NCBI RefSeq assembly: GCF_014805625.2
Contig: NW_023998458.1
Span: 2,376,174-2,440,173, forward strand
DNA: 64,000 nt
Direction of reading: 5' to 3'
From: Glossina fuscipes
Lineage: Eukaryota; Arthropoda; Insecta; Diptera; Glossinidae
In this document: piece by piece, positions 24,481 through 37,503 of the stretch
Position numbering within the stretch: the first letter of the stretch is position 1
How the letters are laid out: the number at the start of each line of letters is the position of its first letter
Program-made: the position numbers and the translations under genes
The notes under the pieces: model-generated
The model's database searches: none
Told to the model about the DNA's origin: nothing
The model's input: the letters and a program-made list of their open reading frames with translations, nothing else

Positions 24481-27400
24481 ATATGTGTAGAATATATAGA
24501 ACTATGAATGAAAGGGGATAACTACAAGACGGACTTTCACCAGTTTACGGCTTAAGACCTTTCTTTGTTTTGCTTAACATACAAGTGATCCTGATGACGC
24601 CTACAGACTAAACCGATTCGGTTTTCTTAAACAGGCATAATGCGAAGATTTAACAAACCTACTGTAATTTTTGTTTTACCTAATAAAGCATTTAAGCTTA
24701 AGACTGTAGCAACTATCACTCATTTGACTGATGGATGACTGACTGATTTAGCTAATAGCTGTACTGTTTACAACAAGTAACAAGAACATATTAAATTGTG
24801 TTTGTACAATAAGCACAATAACGGCAACAATAACAACAACAACAAGAGCAGCAGCAGTATGAACAGCAGGGCAGCAGCAAGAGAACAAAAAAATGAAGAG
24901 TTTAAATTGCATATTCGCATATAGCGTCAACGGCATGTGCGTACTGCCTAGGATGTAATAACAACAACGAACTGCATAGGATATTGCCTACCATCACCAC
25001 CGGCCTAAACAGCATCAGCAATAACAGCAAACCTTAAATATCAGATCATGATAGCTATCAGCATCTTAACATCAGTAACCGAGCTACGACGATGATGAAG
25101 ACGGTGATGATGGTGATGATCATGATAGTGATGAGCGTTATCACCGTCTATGCTATTATATCACAACGAGCACTTTGTTTGTATACAAAACTCTACCGAT
25201 AGCGGTGACGAAAGCTCATCAAGATAGTGCACAAATTTTCAGGTTTATGTCTTTGCTAAAAAGCGCACATTTGCATCTTTGTTAACTCAAAAGAACTTTG
25301 TATATACATAAATAAGAAGATGTAAAGAGAAACACGTGGAATGATTATGAAAATTAGACGAGTGCAGAAAACGTATATATATAGGAAAAAAAAACCCCGG
25401 GCATTATAATGAAGTTCGATTTTTCTGATAGCTCTTAATGCCCTTTAAAAAGCATACCAAAAATCCTGAGTGGCTTGATTTCTTTGAAATATTCTCGACT
25501 ATGCGTTACGATGCATACCGGAAGTTTTCGGGGCGATGGACATCGCAATGAAATTGAAGTTGTTTGCTAACCTTTATCATCCTTTTCGAAATATTGTGTG
25601 ACTTGATTCCTATGGTTTTCTTTTCGCAAACTACTTTGGTTATCACAATTTTTCTTCAACTACATACATGCACCTTACAATAAACAATGGCAATATGTTT
25701 TTTTTAAGGGATTTTTATACACAACGTGTCGCACGATATCATTTCTTGCCTATGTCGCTTAATTATCAGGTGGCCAGTGTGAGGATAAATCAATATTTAG
25801 CAAAGACAAAGAGGTGATCTATGCAGGGTGGGCAAACTCAGTGCCAGTAAAATTTTCACATATGTTGAGTAATAATAACAATAATGTTGAATTGTTGTTA
25901 TTACCTTAAGCATAAGATCATGATGATGCTAATGATGGCGATGATTATGATACTGATGATGACGATGCTGATCATCATTATTGTCGTTTATGCGTGCGTT
26001 TAGTATGTTGTAAAAAAGTATGATAGCCTCCATTATAATCAATTGTGCCTGCTCGTAAAATTAAATGATCTCACAGGAAAATTAAGCGCAATTACGCAAA
26101 ACAGCCGAAAGGCAAATCAGACAATCTTTGCAACAACCACGAAAAAATAACAAAATAACAGAAAAAAAAAAAAAAAAATCAAAAATCTTCACAAAATGTA
26201 TAACAAACACAACAACCTATCCGCCTTACGGTGTATAACCCTTACAAATAATGCAAAATGTGATACATATGCAAGAAAGCAAGCAAGCATGCGTGCTTGC
26301 ATGAATGCCGAGTAATGCCGTTGTATATGCATTGCAGGCTTGCTTGAGCAGCAACTGCAAAAATCGCGCAAAAGCAAACGTTGGTAAAACGGATTCAGCG
26401 AATTGACTTAATTGCAGCATTTAACTTGTCTTATTGATCATAATAACTCCATAATGATGGAACATGTGCAACACTGATAGACATTGATATATATATATAT
26501 ATGATATTGATATATATATATATATATATATATATACACGCACATGCTAACTAGCACTTATGCATATATATTCAACGATATTACCATGTGTGTGCGCTGT
26601 GCCCAAACGTACATATGGACTGACAAACTGCAAAATAAAGTCAATCAAAATATATCAGTCTAAGCCTTAAGAAAGTCGATCATCATTCAGTTTCAGCCCG
26701 ACTTGGCCGTAAGCGAAATTAACATTTTATGTGTACGTGTGGTGTTGTGCTTGAGTGTGCAGTTACATGCGCATATGAATCCCATTATGGTGGAGTGTCA
26801 TGTGCTAATAATAGCATTTATTTGTTGTGAAAATTGTTATATCACATAAATGAACTCAACATTAACATACACACACAGTCATTTATATCGCTTAATGAAA
26901 GCAAAACCAAAAAAAAAAGAAAAAAAAAAGACAACAAAAAAAAGATTCTTTTACTCACATAAGCGAAGCTATTAATTTTCAGCTTGATCGTAAAGTAAAA
27001 GTTAATGAAATTTTCATGAAATATGACAAAAATGACAATTCAATTACCTTACATATACACATACGCACACAAACGCATGAACGGGCTATTGTACACATAA
27101 ATATTGTAGTGCTACGCATTCCTGCATGCGATGAAATCTCTCTTTGTAAGGCATTAACATACCAGATGCCTCTTCTGGAAGTCGTCACATGCTGCATATT
27201 TCGCTAATCAAGAGTGACAGCGTATTGATTTTATCATTTTGCTTGTAATATTCGAAAATATGCTTTGGGTCCAACTTACGTCTAATTTGTATAGGTCTGT
27301 TTGTCCATCCTTTCCTTGTTGGCAGCACTCAGGACAGCAAAAAATAACAAAGAGAAAGATTAAATCTGTTTTGTATAATAAAAATATATTGTGCTGATAA

Positions 27401-28679
27401 TATTTAAAATTGGGCGTGACCTTCTCAACCACAAGTAGTTAAGAAAAGAACGGAATTATCCCAAAAAAAGGGGGAGAATAGAAAGGAAATAATAAAACAG
27501 AACGACAGAAATAGTAAATAAATCAATTAACTGCAAAACTATAAAATGGACGGAGGTGTGAAAAGGCTCAATATTTTTTAGACTTACCAAATATATTTAT
27601 ATATTATATATCTAGGGTAATATTCGTAATGGCTGGATGTCTGAAAGGGCTTTAAAGATATTTACGAGCAGTTGTTGAAAATGGTAGGTGCAAAAGGTTC
27701 GTCTCAACTTGGATACAGATTTCGTCTGTAATTGCTTTGCTAAGGGTTGTTGTTTGGTAAGTCAACTTTCACTTTAAACAGATAACTGCATGGAAAGTAC
27801 AAACATTTATTGTTAATTATAATATATCGGGGATTTAGCCTACAATTCGTACGAATCCCACGATTCCTTACGATCGACGTATACACGATAAGTGTTAAGT
27901 TCAATTTTCATTTATTTGATTGGTAAATTAGTTTTTCCTTTATAGATGTTTTCCGTACTTGAATCTTCAATGTAATAAATGTGTGCATTTCATGGTTAAC
28001 AGCTAAGAGTTGCGTTCATAATAACTCTCTGTAGCCTACAAGCATCGCAGTTTAAAGTATTTATTGCGCTATTGTATGGTAAAAGGCGCTAAATTTAAAT
28101 CTAGATTAATAACTATCGCTTGAGTCTATATTTCAGGTCTTAGAGAGCAAACAAATGTATTTGTTGGTTTTTATTAGTTGATAAATGTAACGGATTATTA
28201 TTTGGTTTTAAGCAATTGTGCTTAACGAACTGATTAATTTCAGCATATTTCATAATTATTAGTTAAATAAATTGCGGCAATATTTTAAATTGTTTAAAAA
28301 GAGAATGCGAATAATAGTGGACAAGTCACTCGTTACTTTTACTCGTTACAGAAATATTGAAAATAGATATTAAGAGGAAAACTTGCATAACGAGCATTAA
28401 ACGAATCTCTTCTCTTGTCAGTTGCGTGTGCTAAGAATTCGAACATTTGTGTTCGTCTACTCAGGAAACGAGATATATAGGTACAGCGTATGCAAGTACA
28501 CAGTTAACTTTCGAACTCGAAGGCATCTTTGCGTAGCTTTAGTTTCCTTAAAAGAGAAATGTATCAGGGTATGCAACTATGCATAAGCTTCACCTATGCA
28601 AGCAAGAAAACACAAATACCTTCTGCCTTCATATGGGGTTTGTGACTTTCAAAGGTAGCGATATTGGGGAAGTAAACAA
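24481..28679. other. Non-coding, microsatellite-rich
   Basis: No gene recognised. It holds CAA/CAG units (24825-24865), GAT clusters (25085-25135 and 25918-25980), a poly(A) tract (about 26161-26177), (TA)n (26488-26536) and A-rich runs (26906-26945). A possible decayed dispersed-repeat fragment with GTCTGTTTGTCCATCC lies near 27255-27430. Confidence 0.6.
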
Positions 28680-28919
28680 GTAAGAAAATTCAATTCGGTC
28701 GTGACCGCACCTTTTATACCCATCACTGTTTACCCCCCCAAAAAAAAGACAAAAGACTTAAAAAAATAAAATTCTCATCCTCCACCATATGGAGAGGGCG
28801 CAACTGATTTCTTCTGTTCGAAAAGTTTCGGTCACTTCTAAATTCTTTTGCAAATTTGTAGACGATATATTCATTTTCGCTAACGGGAGAACGTACTGAC
28901 AAAACATTTAAATTTTGAC
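28680..28919 (-). mobile_element. Dispersed repeat, type 2, inverted copy
   Basis: It begins with the reverse complement of the type 2 right end: AATTCGGTCGTGACCG, then TTTTATACCCATCACTGTTT. It goes on with sequence matching the reverse complement of about 42555-42815 (TTTGCAAATTTGTAGACGAT, TTTTCGCTAACGGGAG). It abuts a type 1 copy, so 28714-29312 has TTTTATACCC at one end and GGGTATAAAA at the other. Confidence 0.7.
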
Positions 28920-29312
28920 ATACTATAATATTAGGTGGGACTCGTCCATTTTTTCCATTTTTGTACAGATGCTACAGCATCGCGTTTAGAAATTTATTTA
29001 TGCTCTAAATTTTTGTACATTTATCTGCTAAACCAATCATTATTACTGCTTTTGAAAAGCAGAGCTGTTTTCAGTTAACGTGATACTGTGTTCATGTCCT
29101 TCGAGCGTTTTGGCCCATTTTCAATATCAACCTATTCCAATGTTTCTGTCAAATTTGAAGTCGATAGCTTCAGATGGGTAGACGGACTTGCTTAAATCGA
29201 TTTGGAATTTTAAGCTGATCAAGAATATATACATTTTGTGGAGTCTCTGATGCTTTCTTGGGACGTACCAAACGTTTTGACAAAACGAATATACCCCTCC
29301 TGGGTATAAAAA
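28920..29312 (+). mobile_element. Dispersed repeat, type 1, copy 3
   Basis: CCATTTTTGTACAG, AAGCAGAGCTGTTTTCAGTT, GTGATACTGTGTTCATG, TCGAGCGTTTTGGCCCA, GATCAAGAATATATAC and the terminal GGGTATAAAA occur in the same order as in 46950-47415, with estimated identity near four fifths. No protein is encoded. Confidence 0.8.
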
Positions 29313-29315
29313 CGA

Positions 29316-29605
29316 GTCAGCGTCAAATTCTATCGATTTAAGCATGTCCGTCTACCCGTTTGTGTGTTTGTCCGCTCGCACGATGTCTGTTGTAAATATT
29401 TTCCTGGCCGCAAAAATTGAGCTAAAAGAAACTTTTAAAAGGACTCGTCTACAACCTCCTCACGCCAATGTGATACACGCTTTTATGTTGACAATAGAAA
29501 CAATCAGCCGCGCCCATTGCATATTATAAAGCATGAAAATCTCGTTCTTTTACTTTTTTATCTTTTTCAGGATAACAGTTGTAGGTATAATAGATACCTT
29601 AGAGA
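29316..29605 (+). mobile_element. Dispersed repeat, type 2, copy next to type 1
   Basis: It starts with a GCGTCAAATTCTATCGATTT-like segment, then CATGTCCGTCTACCCG, a GATGTCTGTTGTAA motif, CAACCTCCTCACGCC and ATTATAAAGCATGAAAATC, and ends near GTAGGTATAATAGATACC. The same order of segments occurs at 42400-42815. Confidence 0.65.
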
Positions 29606-31105
29606 ATCCTCTATGTAATGTAGAAATAAATTCTTTCGTAAGAAGCTAACACCTATTAGACAGATCCGGTAGGGGAAATAGCTGTCCTAGCGTCGATTAT
29701 TTCTGGTGACTCGCTTGCCCGTTTATCGGAAATCTTGTCTGAAAGCTAACGCTGCAACTTTATTGGACTGCGCAACTCGCAAAAGGGGCGACGCCTAGTA
29801 AAATTTATATCGAGGCTTTTCATTTTGTTAAAGCAACACAGTTTGTTTTCAATTATTTCCCTAAAGGGAATCTCACTTTTCCAAGCCGATTACTCCGGTT
29901 TATTGGAATTTAATTACTTAGCAATTTTAGCAATGGTTTACGGTCGAAGTGGATGGTTAGGATATTCGCGCGTTTGCCCTTCGCATGCATTGTCTTCAAT
30001 TCTCGACGTTATACTAACGACAATCTGTCTTCCGTTATAGAGCGTTAAATAATGTTCGTAATATGCTTGAAGGATTTACGCGCCAGTTATCTTCGGCTGA
30101 GGTGATAGATTTCATGTTATCCTTTTCGCTTTTGTGCTGAATTTTATTAATACCCGAACGCTCCTCGTGTATATTTCAAATTCTTCAAACTTATCTGCAA
30201 TTTGAATGTTAATAAGTCAAGTCGAGATTGTCCCGTAAGCGTTTCCTTCACATCAGTTGCTTCGAATGGCAATTTCTCGTCTACGCTTATAATATATTCG
30301 ATTGAACTCGAAATGACCGGAAGTAATGTTGATTAATGACTCCCTTGAAATATTCTTAGTTTTTGTTTTTTTGAACTCGAAATGGGTCATCAGTAAGCGC
30401 CTCGGGTCATTAAATAAAATTTGTTCCCCTTCCCTAAGGATTATTTTTTTACCATCTGGTGTAGACGTATTGCTGGTGTATTTAGTTAATACTGAATCTT
30501 TAATTATAATAAAAATCAAGATTTAATGGTAGCTTGGTACCGGTAGCAAGCAATAACAAACAGCATATGCTAGAGATTTGCTAAATACTTGTATACTGTT
30601 TTTGTTGTTGTTGTTGTTATTGATGCTCATTGTAAACTACTATTATGTTTATATGTTTTAATAAAGTCGTATTTATACACTTGCTTGCCTTCGCACCGTC
30701 ATCTGTGAGAATGAAGTTGCAGATGCTAGGTAAGCTTGTCTTGAAAATTCGTTTTCTTCATCTTTCATGTATTGGTTTACTTCGGTTATTGCGTTGCGTT
30801 GCGTAATGATTTTTACGTATCCTGATTAAAAGATTACTTTTAACCATAATTTCTCTGGTAAATATTTTCAACATAATTCCAAGTATGTATAATAAATAGT
30901 TTGCTTGCAAGCAATCATTTCAATTCATCCGTTTGTCTCTGGTTAGTCGATCTTGTTAACCTAATTTCTTTGTGGTCGGTAAAGATTGAAGATTTAAGGA
31001 TATATTGCGGAATAAATAGGAAAGAAAGTCGAAATGTTACTTAAAAAGGTAAAAAACCTCAAACTGCTTACTTACTCGATCATCGAATAATGGATAATGA
31101 TTGAG

Positions 31106-31226
31106 GTTGAGGATGACAATGACAATGATGATCATGATTATGATGATGACGATGACGACGATGATGATGATGATGATGATGATAATAACAATGATGATAA
31201 CAATGATGATGATGATGATTATGATT
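31106..31226. repeat. GAT/GAC trinucleotide cluster
   Basis: Imperfect GAT, GAC and AAT triplets for about 120 bases. Comparable clusters on either strand occur at about 9957-10032, 25085-25135, 25918-25980, 32330-32395, 39541-39632 and 47684-47739, making GAT/ATC the most recurrent trinucleotide motif of the window together with CAA. Confidence 0.9.
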
Positions 31227-31567
31227 ATGCTTTATTTTATGCATTCATCACGTTTAACGTTTAGCTAAAAATCATTTCGTTTCCAGGATTATTTAGCAAC
31301 TTTGGTCCCCTTTTTAATTTTAAAAGTTGCTTTTACTGATTTAATGAGAATGGATTCGTTGAGAAAAGTGCGATTTTATTGTGTGTAAAACGAATTATTA
31401 CAGACTCATATTGACATGTTTAGCATTAAATGAAACCATTGTTATTATGATGGCCAACCCTCCATTATATACATATATATGTATATATATATATATAGAC
31501 TGTGCGTTTATTTTATTTTATTTTTCATGTACAAAGTAGAAATGTCATTTTTGTGTGTTTTGTGACA

Positions 31568-31615
31568 TGAACACAAAACACAAAACACAAAACACGAAAC
31601 ACGAAACATAAAATA
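31568..31615. repeat. Heptanucleotide tandem repeat (ACACAAA)n
   Basis: Six to seven 7-base units begin as ACACAAA, drift to ACACGAA, then ACATAAA and ATACAAA. The ordered drift suggests old expansion with decay at one end. Confidence 0.85.
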
Positions 31616-34600
31616 CAAAGGATGGAAACAGTAGTAACAAGTATATACAACTACAATGAGCTCAAGTACAAGTACGCGATGGTTAGGCTGCGTATGCGGA
31701 GTAAAGATGATCGAGGCTGAGATAAAAATTTATAGAGGTTCTGCATCAATTAGAGCGCGCTGTCAATGGTCAGTAAACTCTTTGAGTTTTATGTCTATCT
31801 GGTGAGGCAGCAGTTTGTACGTACGTTTTTACCCTTTCGTCAGCCGTCTTCGGGGCACCCAGTCACAGCTATCGCATGATTTCTGTGAATTTTGTGTAAT
31901 TCAAACTGATGCCGCACATAATTCACCCTGAAAGTTGTCGCGCATAAAAGCGCGATTATAGCAAATGATCAGCAGTAGCAGCAAAAGTATCAATAGTAGC
32001 AGCAGCGCGTTCGCTTCACTTCAATTCTTAAGTGTATACGGCGCGAGGTGTTTTCAGCTTAAAAGTAATGAGAGTGAAATCTACCACTGAAGCAATGAAT
32101 GCATTGATCTGCAACTATGTTTTTCTGTTCATATTTTTGTTGTTGTCTTCACTTGGTTGAAGATGGTTAGAAGAAAACAAAAAACTGACGTTAAACTTTA
32201 AAAGATGTGTGTATTAGGCACGTCCTTGATACCTCTGGCTTAATACGCGGCACATTTTTATATGCAGACACTTTCACACTGACGAACAACCGTCACCATC
32301 ACCATCACCATCACCACCACCACCGCCACTAGCACCATCATCATCATCGTCGTCATCATTATTATTGTCGTCATCGTTATTATCATCAGCAGGGTTACTA
32401 TATATTGTAGTTGCTGTTGTTATTGTTGCACGTCGATCATGCTTGCATGTTCATGTGACAGTTTTTCGGGCATAAATTTGTGTTTAACTTGGCATTATTG
32501 CAGCCAACGGAGATGGATTAGCATCATTGTTAAAAACTCCACACATCCATCCGTTTGTCTGTCCGTCTGTCCGTACATTGTCTGTGTATTTTGCTGATGA
32601 TAATGATGAGAGGTCGTCAGAGTAGAAATAAAAACAAAATAAATAAAAAAATAAAATAAAAAAAAAAGAGAAAAAACTGGCAGCCACTCTGTGAGTATAA
32701 TGTTGTTACATATGTGCGTGTGTATGAGTTGATTTATTTATTTTTTTCCTTTTTTTTGTGAAAAACAATGATTTGATGACAGCTTCAGTGTTTTTAGTAA
32801 AGATTGATATTGTTTTTATTCATTTCGTATATTGTTGTTGTTATTCGTTCTTGCTGTTCCTTATTTTGCAATTTGTGCAACATTTCTTGGAAATAATTGC
32901 GATTCTTATACTTGAATATAACAACAACAACAGCAACAACAACAACAGCAACACATTCCACTACAAATTGTATACACAAACAAATTTAAATTGATTTTTG
33001 GATTTACGCATTGTTCTACGGCCGGTCGAATCTTCACTTTATCTTTTCAGCCTTGTTCTTTTTCCTCTCTCTCCGGTTTTTGTCTTTTTTTTTTTTTTCT
33101 TAATTTTTTTGCGAATTATTTAGCAAAAGTCTACGTTAAGCGTAAATTGCTTAATACGCACATAAGCACATAAACGAAAATAATAAGCATTTCTTTCTGG
33201 CCGGATTAACTGCAATCATTTAGGAATTTTCGTTTCGTTTGATACATAATGATAGACACATCAAATATTTCGTCGGTGTTTGTTTATTATCCGCGAAAGC
33301 GATGATGATTTCATTGTCACCTGAAATCATTTAACACTGAAAACGAACGATGAGAAGAAAGCCAACACCATATCCAGGAACACAAACAACGTTCGAACAT
33401 TCGCCATCATTCACAAAAAATATGGAAATATGTTGGTCTGTCTTTTATACATATTTTGAAATTGTGAACCAAGTTTTTAAACAAAATTGTTAGGAAGTTT
33501 TGTTGTCGGTTTTCGCTAAACTTTTGATCTAAAGATTCCACTTGAGTATCGGAAACTTCTTACTATAATGAAGTTATTGGATATAGAGGCTGAACTCTTT
33601 ACAGGCATTACACACAGATTAATGTCTCCACTTGGAACTAGTAATTATTTCCGATATATTTTACCGAGGCTTACGTTTCTTTATAGTCTATACGTGGACT
33701 ACTAGGCCATATTAAGTTTGGATCGATGTCCATCAGTTGTTATACTGATCGATTCGCAATTATTTTCTAAATCAATCTACGCTTGTCTGTCCGTCTTGTT
33801 TGCTAGTGCTAAAAGTACATTCCGCTCTTTTTGCGATTATTTTGATAAAATTTGCAGCATTTTGCCTCAAGCTTGCGTTGAAGCTATCGAAAATGTTTCA
33901 AATGGGACCACTTTTTTCTACCACTCCCCACCTAATGCCTTTTTTCGAAAAGTCGTCATACTCGATGATAATTCAGTTTGATCAATTTGGCCAACTTAGT
34001 TCCATAACCGATGTGAAAATTTCTTTAACATGTAGACTCTTAGACCTTTATGCTGTTTATTATTTATTATATAAGGCGCTGTCACTGCAAATCGTGCAAA
34101 AAATCGTGTCCCGGTTAGTGAGTTGGAAAATTCCAAAGTAGTCACAAATTGTTTCAGTGAAATCAATTTGAAATCCACGAGTTCGCCGCTCTTTAAGCGA
34201 AAAGATCCTCTACAAATGTAGATCCTCCAAAAAGATCCTCTACTATTACATCTGGAACGTGGGGGAACCGATGATATCGTAGTAGTAGAGACAAGCGTAA
34301 CTTGTTTGTCCCTTACACTGGTAGATGTTTGTATAAAAGGAAGGACATACAGTCAGCCTCATCAATATTGATTTTTCTCGTTCGGCAAGAAATAAACGCT
34401 TGTAAAACCTGGTCCATTGTCCAAACATAAAAACTTATTTTACGACTTTGCACTACAAGGGAATACATATTAAAATATAAAAAAAAAAAAAGAAAACATT
34501 ATTTCAGTAGACAAGATATATAAATAACTTCAAGGACTCAAAAAACATAGCACCACAAACATTGGGTCTTTTCATGTAAGGAAGGATATGAAGATAAAAA

Positions 34601-34639
34601 CCTGCGTATTATTAAAAATTAATACGTGGTAGGGTACTC

Positions 34640-34940
34640 TTTTTGCTTAATATAATCATTGAAACATTTTGTACAAACTTTTTTCATTTTTCCGATTCAT
34701 GCCAAGTGATTGTGGAACAAGGCGAAGGACTTTGGAGCAGTTATATAAAAGTCAATCTTGAATTAAGCGGGACTTAGGGTTAAGGAATTTGAATGTTTCC
34801 GAAATACGAACTTCGTCCGCACCTCCTTTCAAATTTTCCTTCAACATAATTAAATAAGCCTCCTTGTCTAGAAGGCCATCCATAAACATCCGTTTCCCAC
34901 CGAGAATTGGACGTTTTCCTTGGCAAGTTCTAATCTTCAT
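34640..34940 (-). pseudogene. Tc1-like transposase fragment (C-terminal part of catalytic domain)
   Basis: The minus-strand frame has MDGLLDKEAYLIMLKENLKG, the conserved block after the second catalytic strand of Tc1 transposases (consensus DG-M-KE-YL-IL-ENL), then SETFKFLNPKSRLIQD where intact proteins have FQQDNDPKHTA. A stop follows, and in the same frame LLYNCSKVLRLVPQS, the counterpart of Tc1's WLLYN-...-PPQSPDLNP. The second catalytic Asp of QQDN is replaced (FLNP) and there are further stops, so it is dead. A Tc1 transposase excises and reinserts DNA at TA sites. The N-terminal DNA-binding half is missing. Confidence 0.75.
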
Positions 34941-34968
34941 TTCTTATTATGTTCTTGCATCAGCGTCT

Positions 34969-35058
34969 TATGGCGAGCATCGTCACGTTATAATTTGGGT
35001 ATGTTTTGGAGATAATGGAGTTAAAGAACTGGTGTTTGGACTTTGCCCTTTCATTTAA
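34969..35058 (+). pseudogene. Tc1-like transposase fragment in opposite orientation
   Basis: The + strand encodes HVIIWVCFGDNGVKELVF, which corresponds to the Tc1 motif GG-(H/S)-VMVWGCF---GVG-L-F that normally comes directly before the DG-MDKE block. Here that block lies next door but on the other strand (34640-34940). So either a small inversion split one element, or two remnants lie head to head. Only about 20 residues support the call. Confidence 0.45.
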
Positions 35059-37470
35059 AATTTGATATAAGTATTTCTTGCTTGCATAACATGGGCACCG
35101 CAAATGTTTACTAAGCAAATCTATTAACTTCGGGATTAAGTTTGGGATATAATTTTTTTGTAGCTATGTATGTATTGTTGATTTTCGCGAACTACAAGTT
35201 AAAATTTGATGCTATGCCGTATTTGTCTGCTCGAGAACCTGTATATTATAAACTAAGACATTCTGACGAAGAACTGCGTCGCAAGTTGTCAGGGCTTACT
35301 GTTGATGTCACCAAGGTTTACGACCTTTTTATGTGTAAATCTATTATAGATTAATAAGGTAGACTGTCCAGGTGGCTATGTCTTCCTTATTGCTGACTAT
35401 ATCGAACACGTCAGCAAGTAATTCCTCCAAGCATCTGTTGGTGGACAAAGAAATAAACTTTTTGTGGACGATCCTGACTAATCAACGAGCTAAGCACCGC
35501 TTAGAAACTATCCCTTGTAATACAAATATGAGCAAATTTCACTGCTTTTTTGGTGGCAAGGTCTTTTAATTACCTAATCTAAGGTGGAGTTTAGCTACAA
35601 ACTTACAGCAAAGTGGGAGTAAGGAAAGAAAAGGAAAATTGGAGTCCAGAAGGAAAGATCAAAAAGAGCAAAAGTACTTCAAATACTCAGCAAAAAGTGT
35701 GTCAATCTTGCAACACTTGGACGCAATTAAAAAGCGGGTAACTATCAAACTTGCCAGTCATTTAAAAAAAATCCAACGCAAAGTTGACTACCGACTAGTC
35801 ATGGAGGAAGGAAGAAAGAGAGAGAGATTCTGGTGCGTTAATAAAACAAATATTGTGCAAAGTTCCCGCAACAATCGAGGATGTAATCTCCAAGCTTCAA
35901 TAATACCTCAATAAACTTTGTACAACGAGCAACGAGAGCAACTCATTAATTCATTCGACTTCGAAAGGTTCTTACAAAGCGTATTTGATAAAAGGGCTTA
36001 AGAATGCGTCTGGTCAAAAGTATATGTATATATGTGTATGTGAGGTTAGTAGCAAGTTCCCAATCGATGTTAGCATAGCTGTCTGTTCGACTGTTCGCGT
36101 CTATGGATATTGGCTTCAAATTTGGAAAAAACATTAGAGAAGCTCTTACAGGCCACGCCGGTCGGTCTTGCAAGTGGACTGGATAAGTCAAAGGAAACGC
36201 CCTCAACACAGCAGTTACTTTGAAGAGTGCTTTGAATTACCATAAAAATGCTCGAGAATGAGGATCATTGTTAAGCAAAGTGAAGCGCCAGATATGCGAA
36301 CATTTACGATTTATTATTGCATCTGAACTTAACGAGAAGTCAGTTTAAAGGCCTCTAAAGTGTTTAGATATAAATTGTTTGCACGCGAATCAAGTTGGCA
36401 ACGCTTCGCCACGGAGAATTTGCATACATGAGAAGATATAATGAACCGTTATTACATCAAGCGTTAAGCTAAAAAAATGTTTGAAATTATTGTTGTTAAG
36501 TTTGTAACGTAGTTCACTTTTTTATTGAAGAATTAATATACTTCGAAAGACCTGGGATGAAGTTTTGGCTAAACTGGCGTACCAGAGCCCTTATTAAGGA
36601 CTACTTTCTTATTGGCGATGCTTCCCCATAGATACGATTGTTTCTTCACGTTTCGTTAGATAACGAAAACTCGAGGTAAACTATCAAAAGCTTAAGGCCT
36701 GCATTGCTTTGCCTTAAAAGAATCGATAGCAGCGTTCAAGTCAATTAATTGAGTAAAGTAAAATTACATGGAACTCATTTATATGTGTACATGAAAAACT
36801 AATTCGCCAATGTTCGTCGAGATTAATTCTTTTAGTTAACCACTTACCAGTGTTAGGTATTCTATCGTTTATTTATATATCTTTTAGTTAAATCAAATTA
36901 CAGCGTTAACGTGTTTATGTTTTTGAAAAAAACCAAGAGAAAAAGAGCAAAAAAGAAGAGAAAAGAAGAAGAAGAAAAACAAATTTAGTTAAAAAAAAAA
37001 ACTTAATAAGCCTTAATTGATCATTAGCTGAGAGGAGTAATTTTCAAATTATTATATCGTATATACATTCTAAAAAGTATTAAAAAAGCCAACAGTCAGC
37101 GAGTCAACAAGGTAACGAGGAAGACGGGAAAAACTGGTAAAAAGTTGAAATTAATTGTTTGCGCAAATTGTGGTTATTACGGCGTTTGGCTACAAGTTGT
37201 GTAAACATTTGCCAAAAAAGCAAAAAAACCAAAAAATGAAAAGAAAAATAATATAAAATAAGAAACATAAACACAATGTCCGTATAGAAGAAATAGGTCG
37301 GACGGACAATTATGCGGATATAAGCCGTATAAAGTATTGTTCATAATTTTGCTGTTGCTGCTGCTGCTGCTGCTGTTACTGCTGCTGCTGATAGTGCCGC
37401 TTCCTCCTCTCAATACAAACGCACATAAATTATATATAAAAGGTTATGAATGATTCTTTCTACAGTTTTT

Positions 37471-37503
<33 letters not shown>

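Larger units (their letters stand above)
29606..34600. other. Non-coding, microsatellite-rich
   Basis: No gene recognised. 29640-30540 is less AT-rich than average and has several medium frames on the minus strand (including 88 codons at 30253-30519) that match nothing I know. Simple repeats: (TTG)n 30602-30618, GAT cluster 31106-31226, ACACAAA units 31568-31615, CAC/CAT/ATC cluster 32290-32395, (CAA)n 32920-32955. Remnants with GTCTGTCCGTC lie near 32555-32580 and 33780-33800. Confidence 0.55.
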
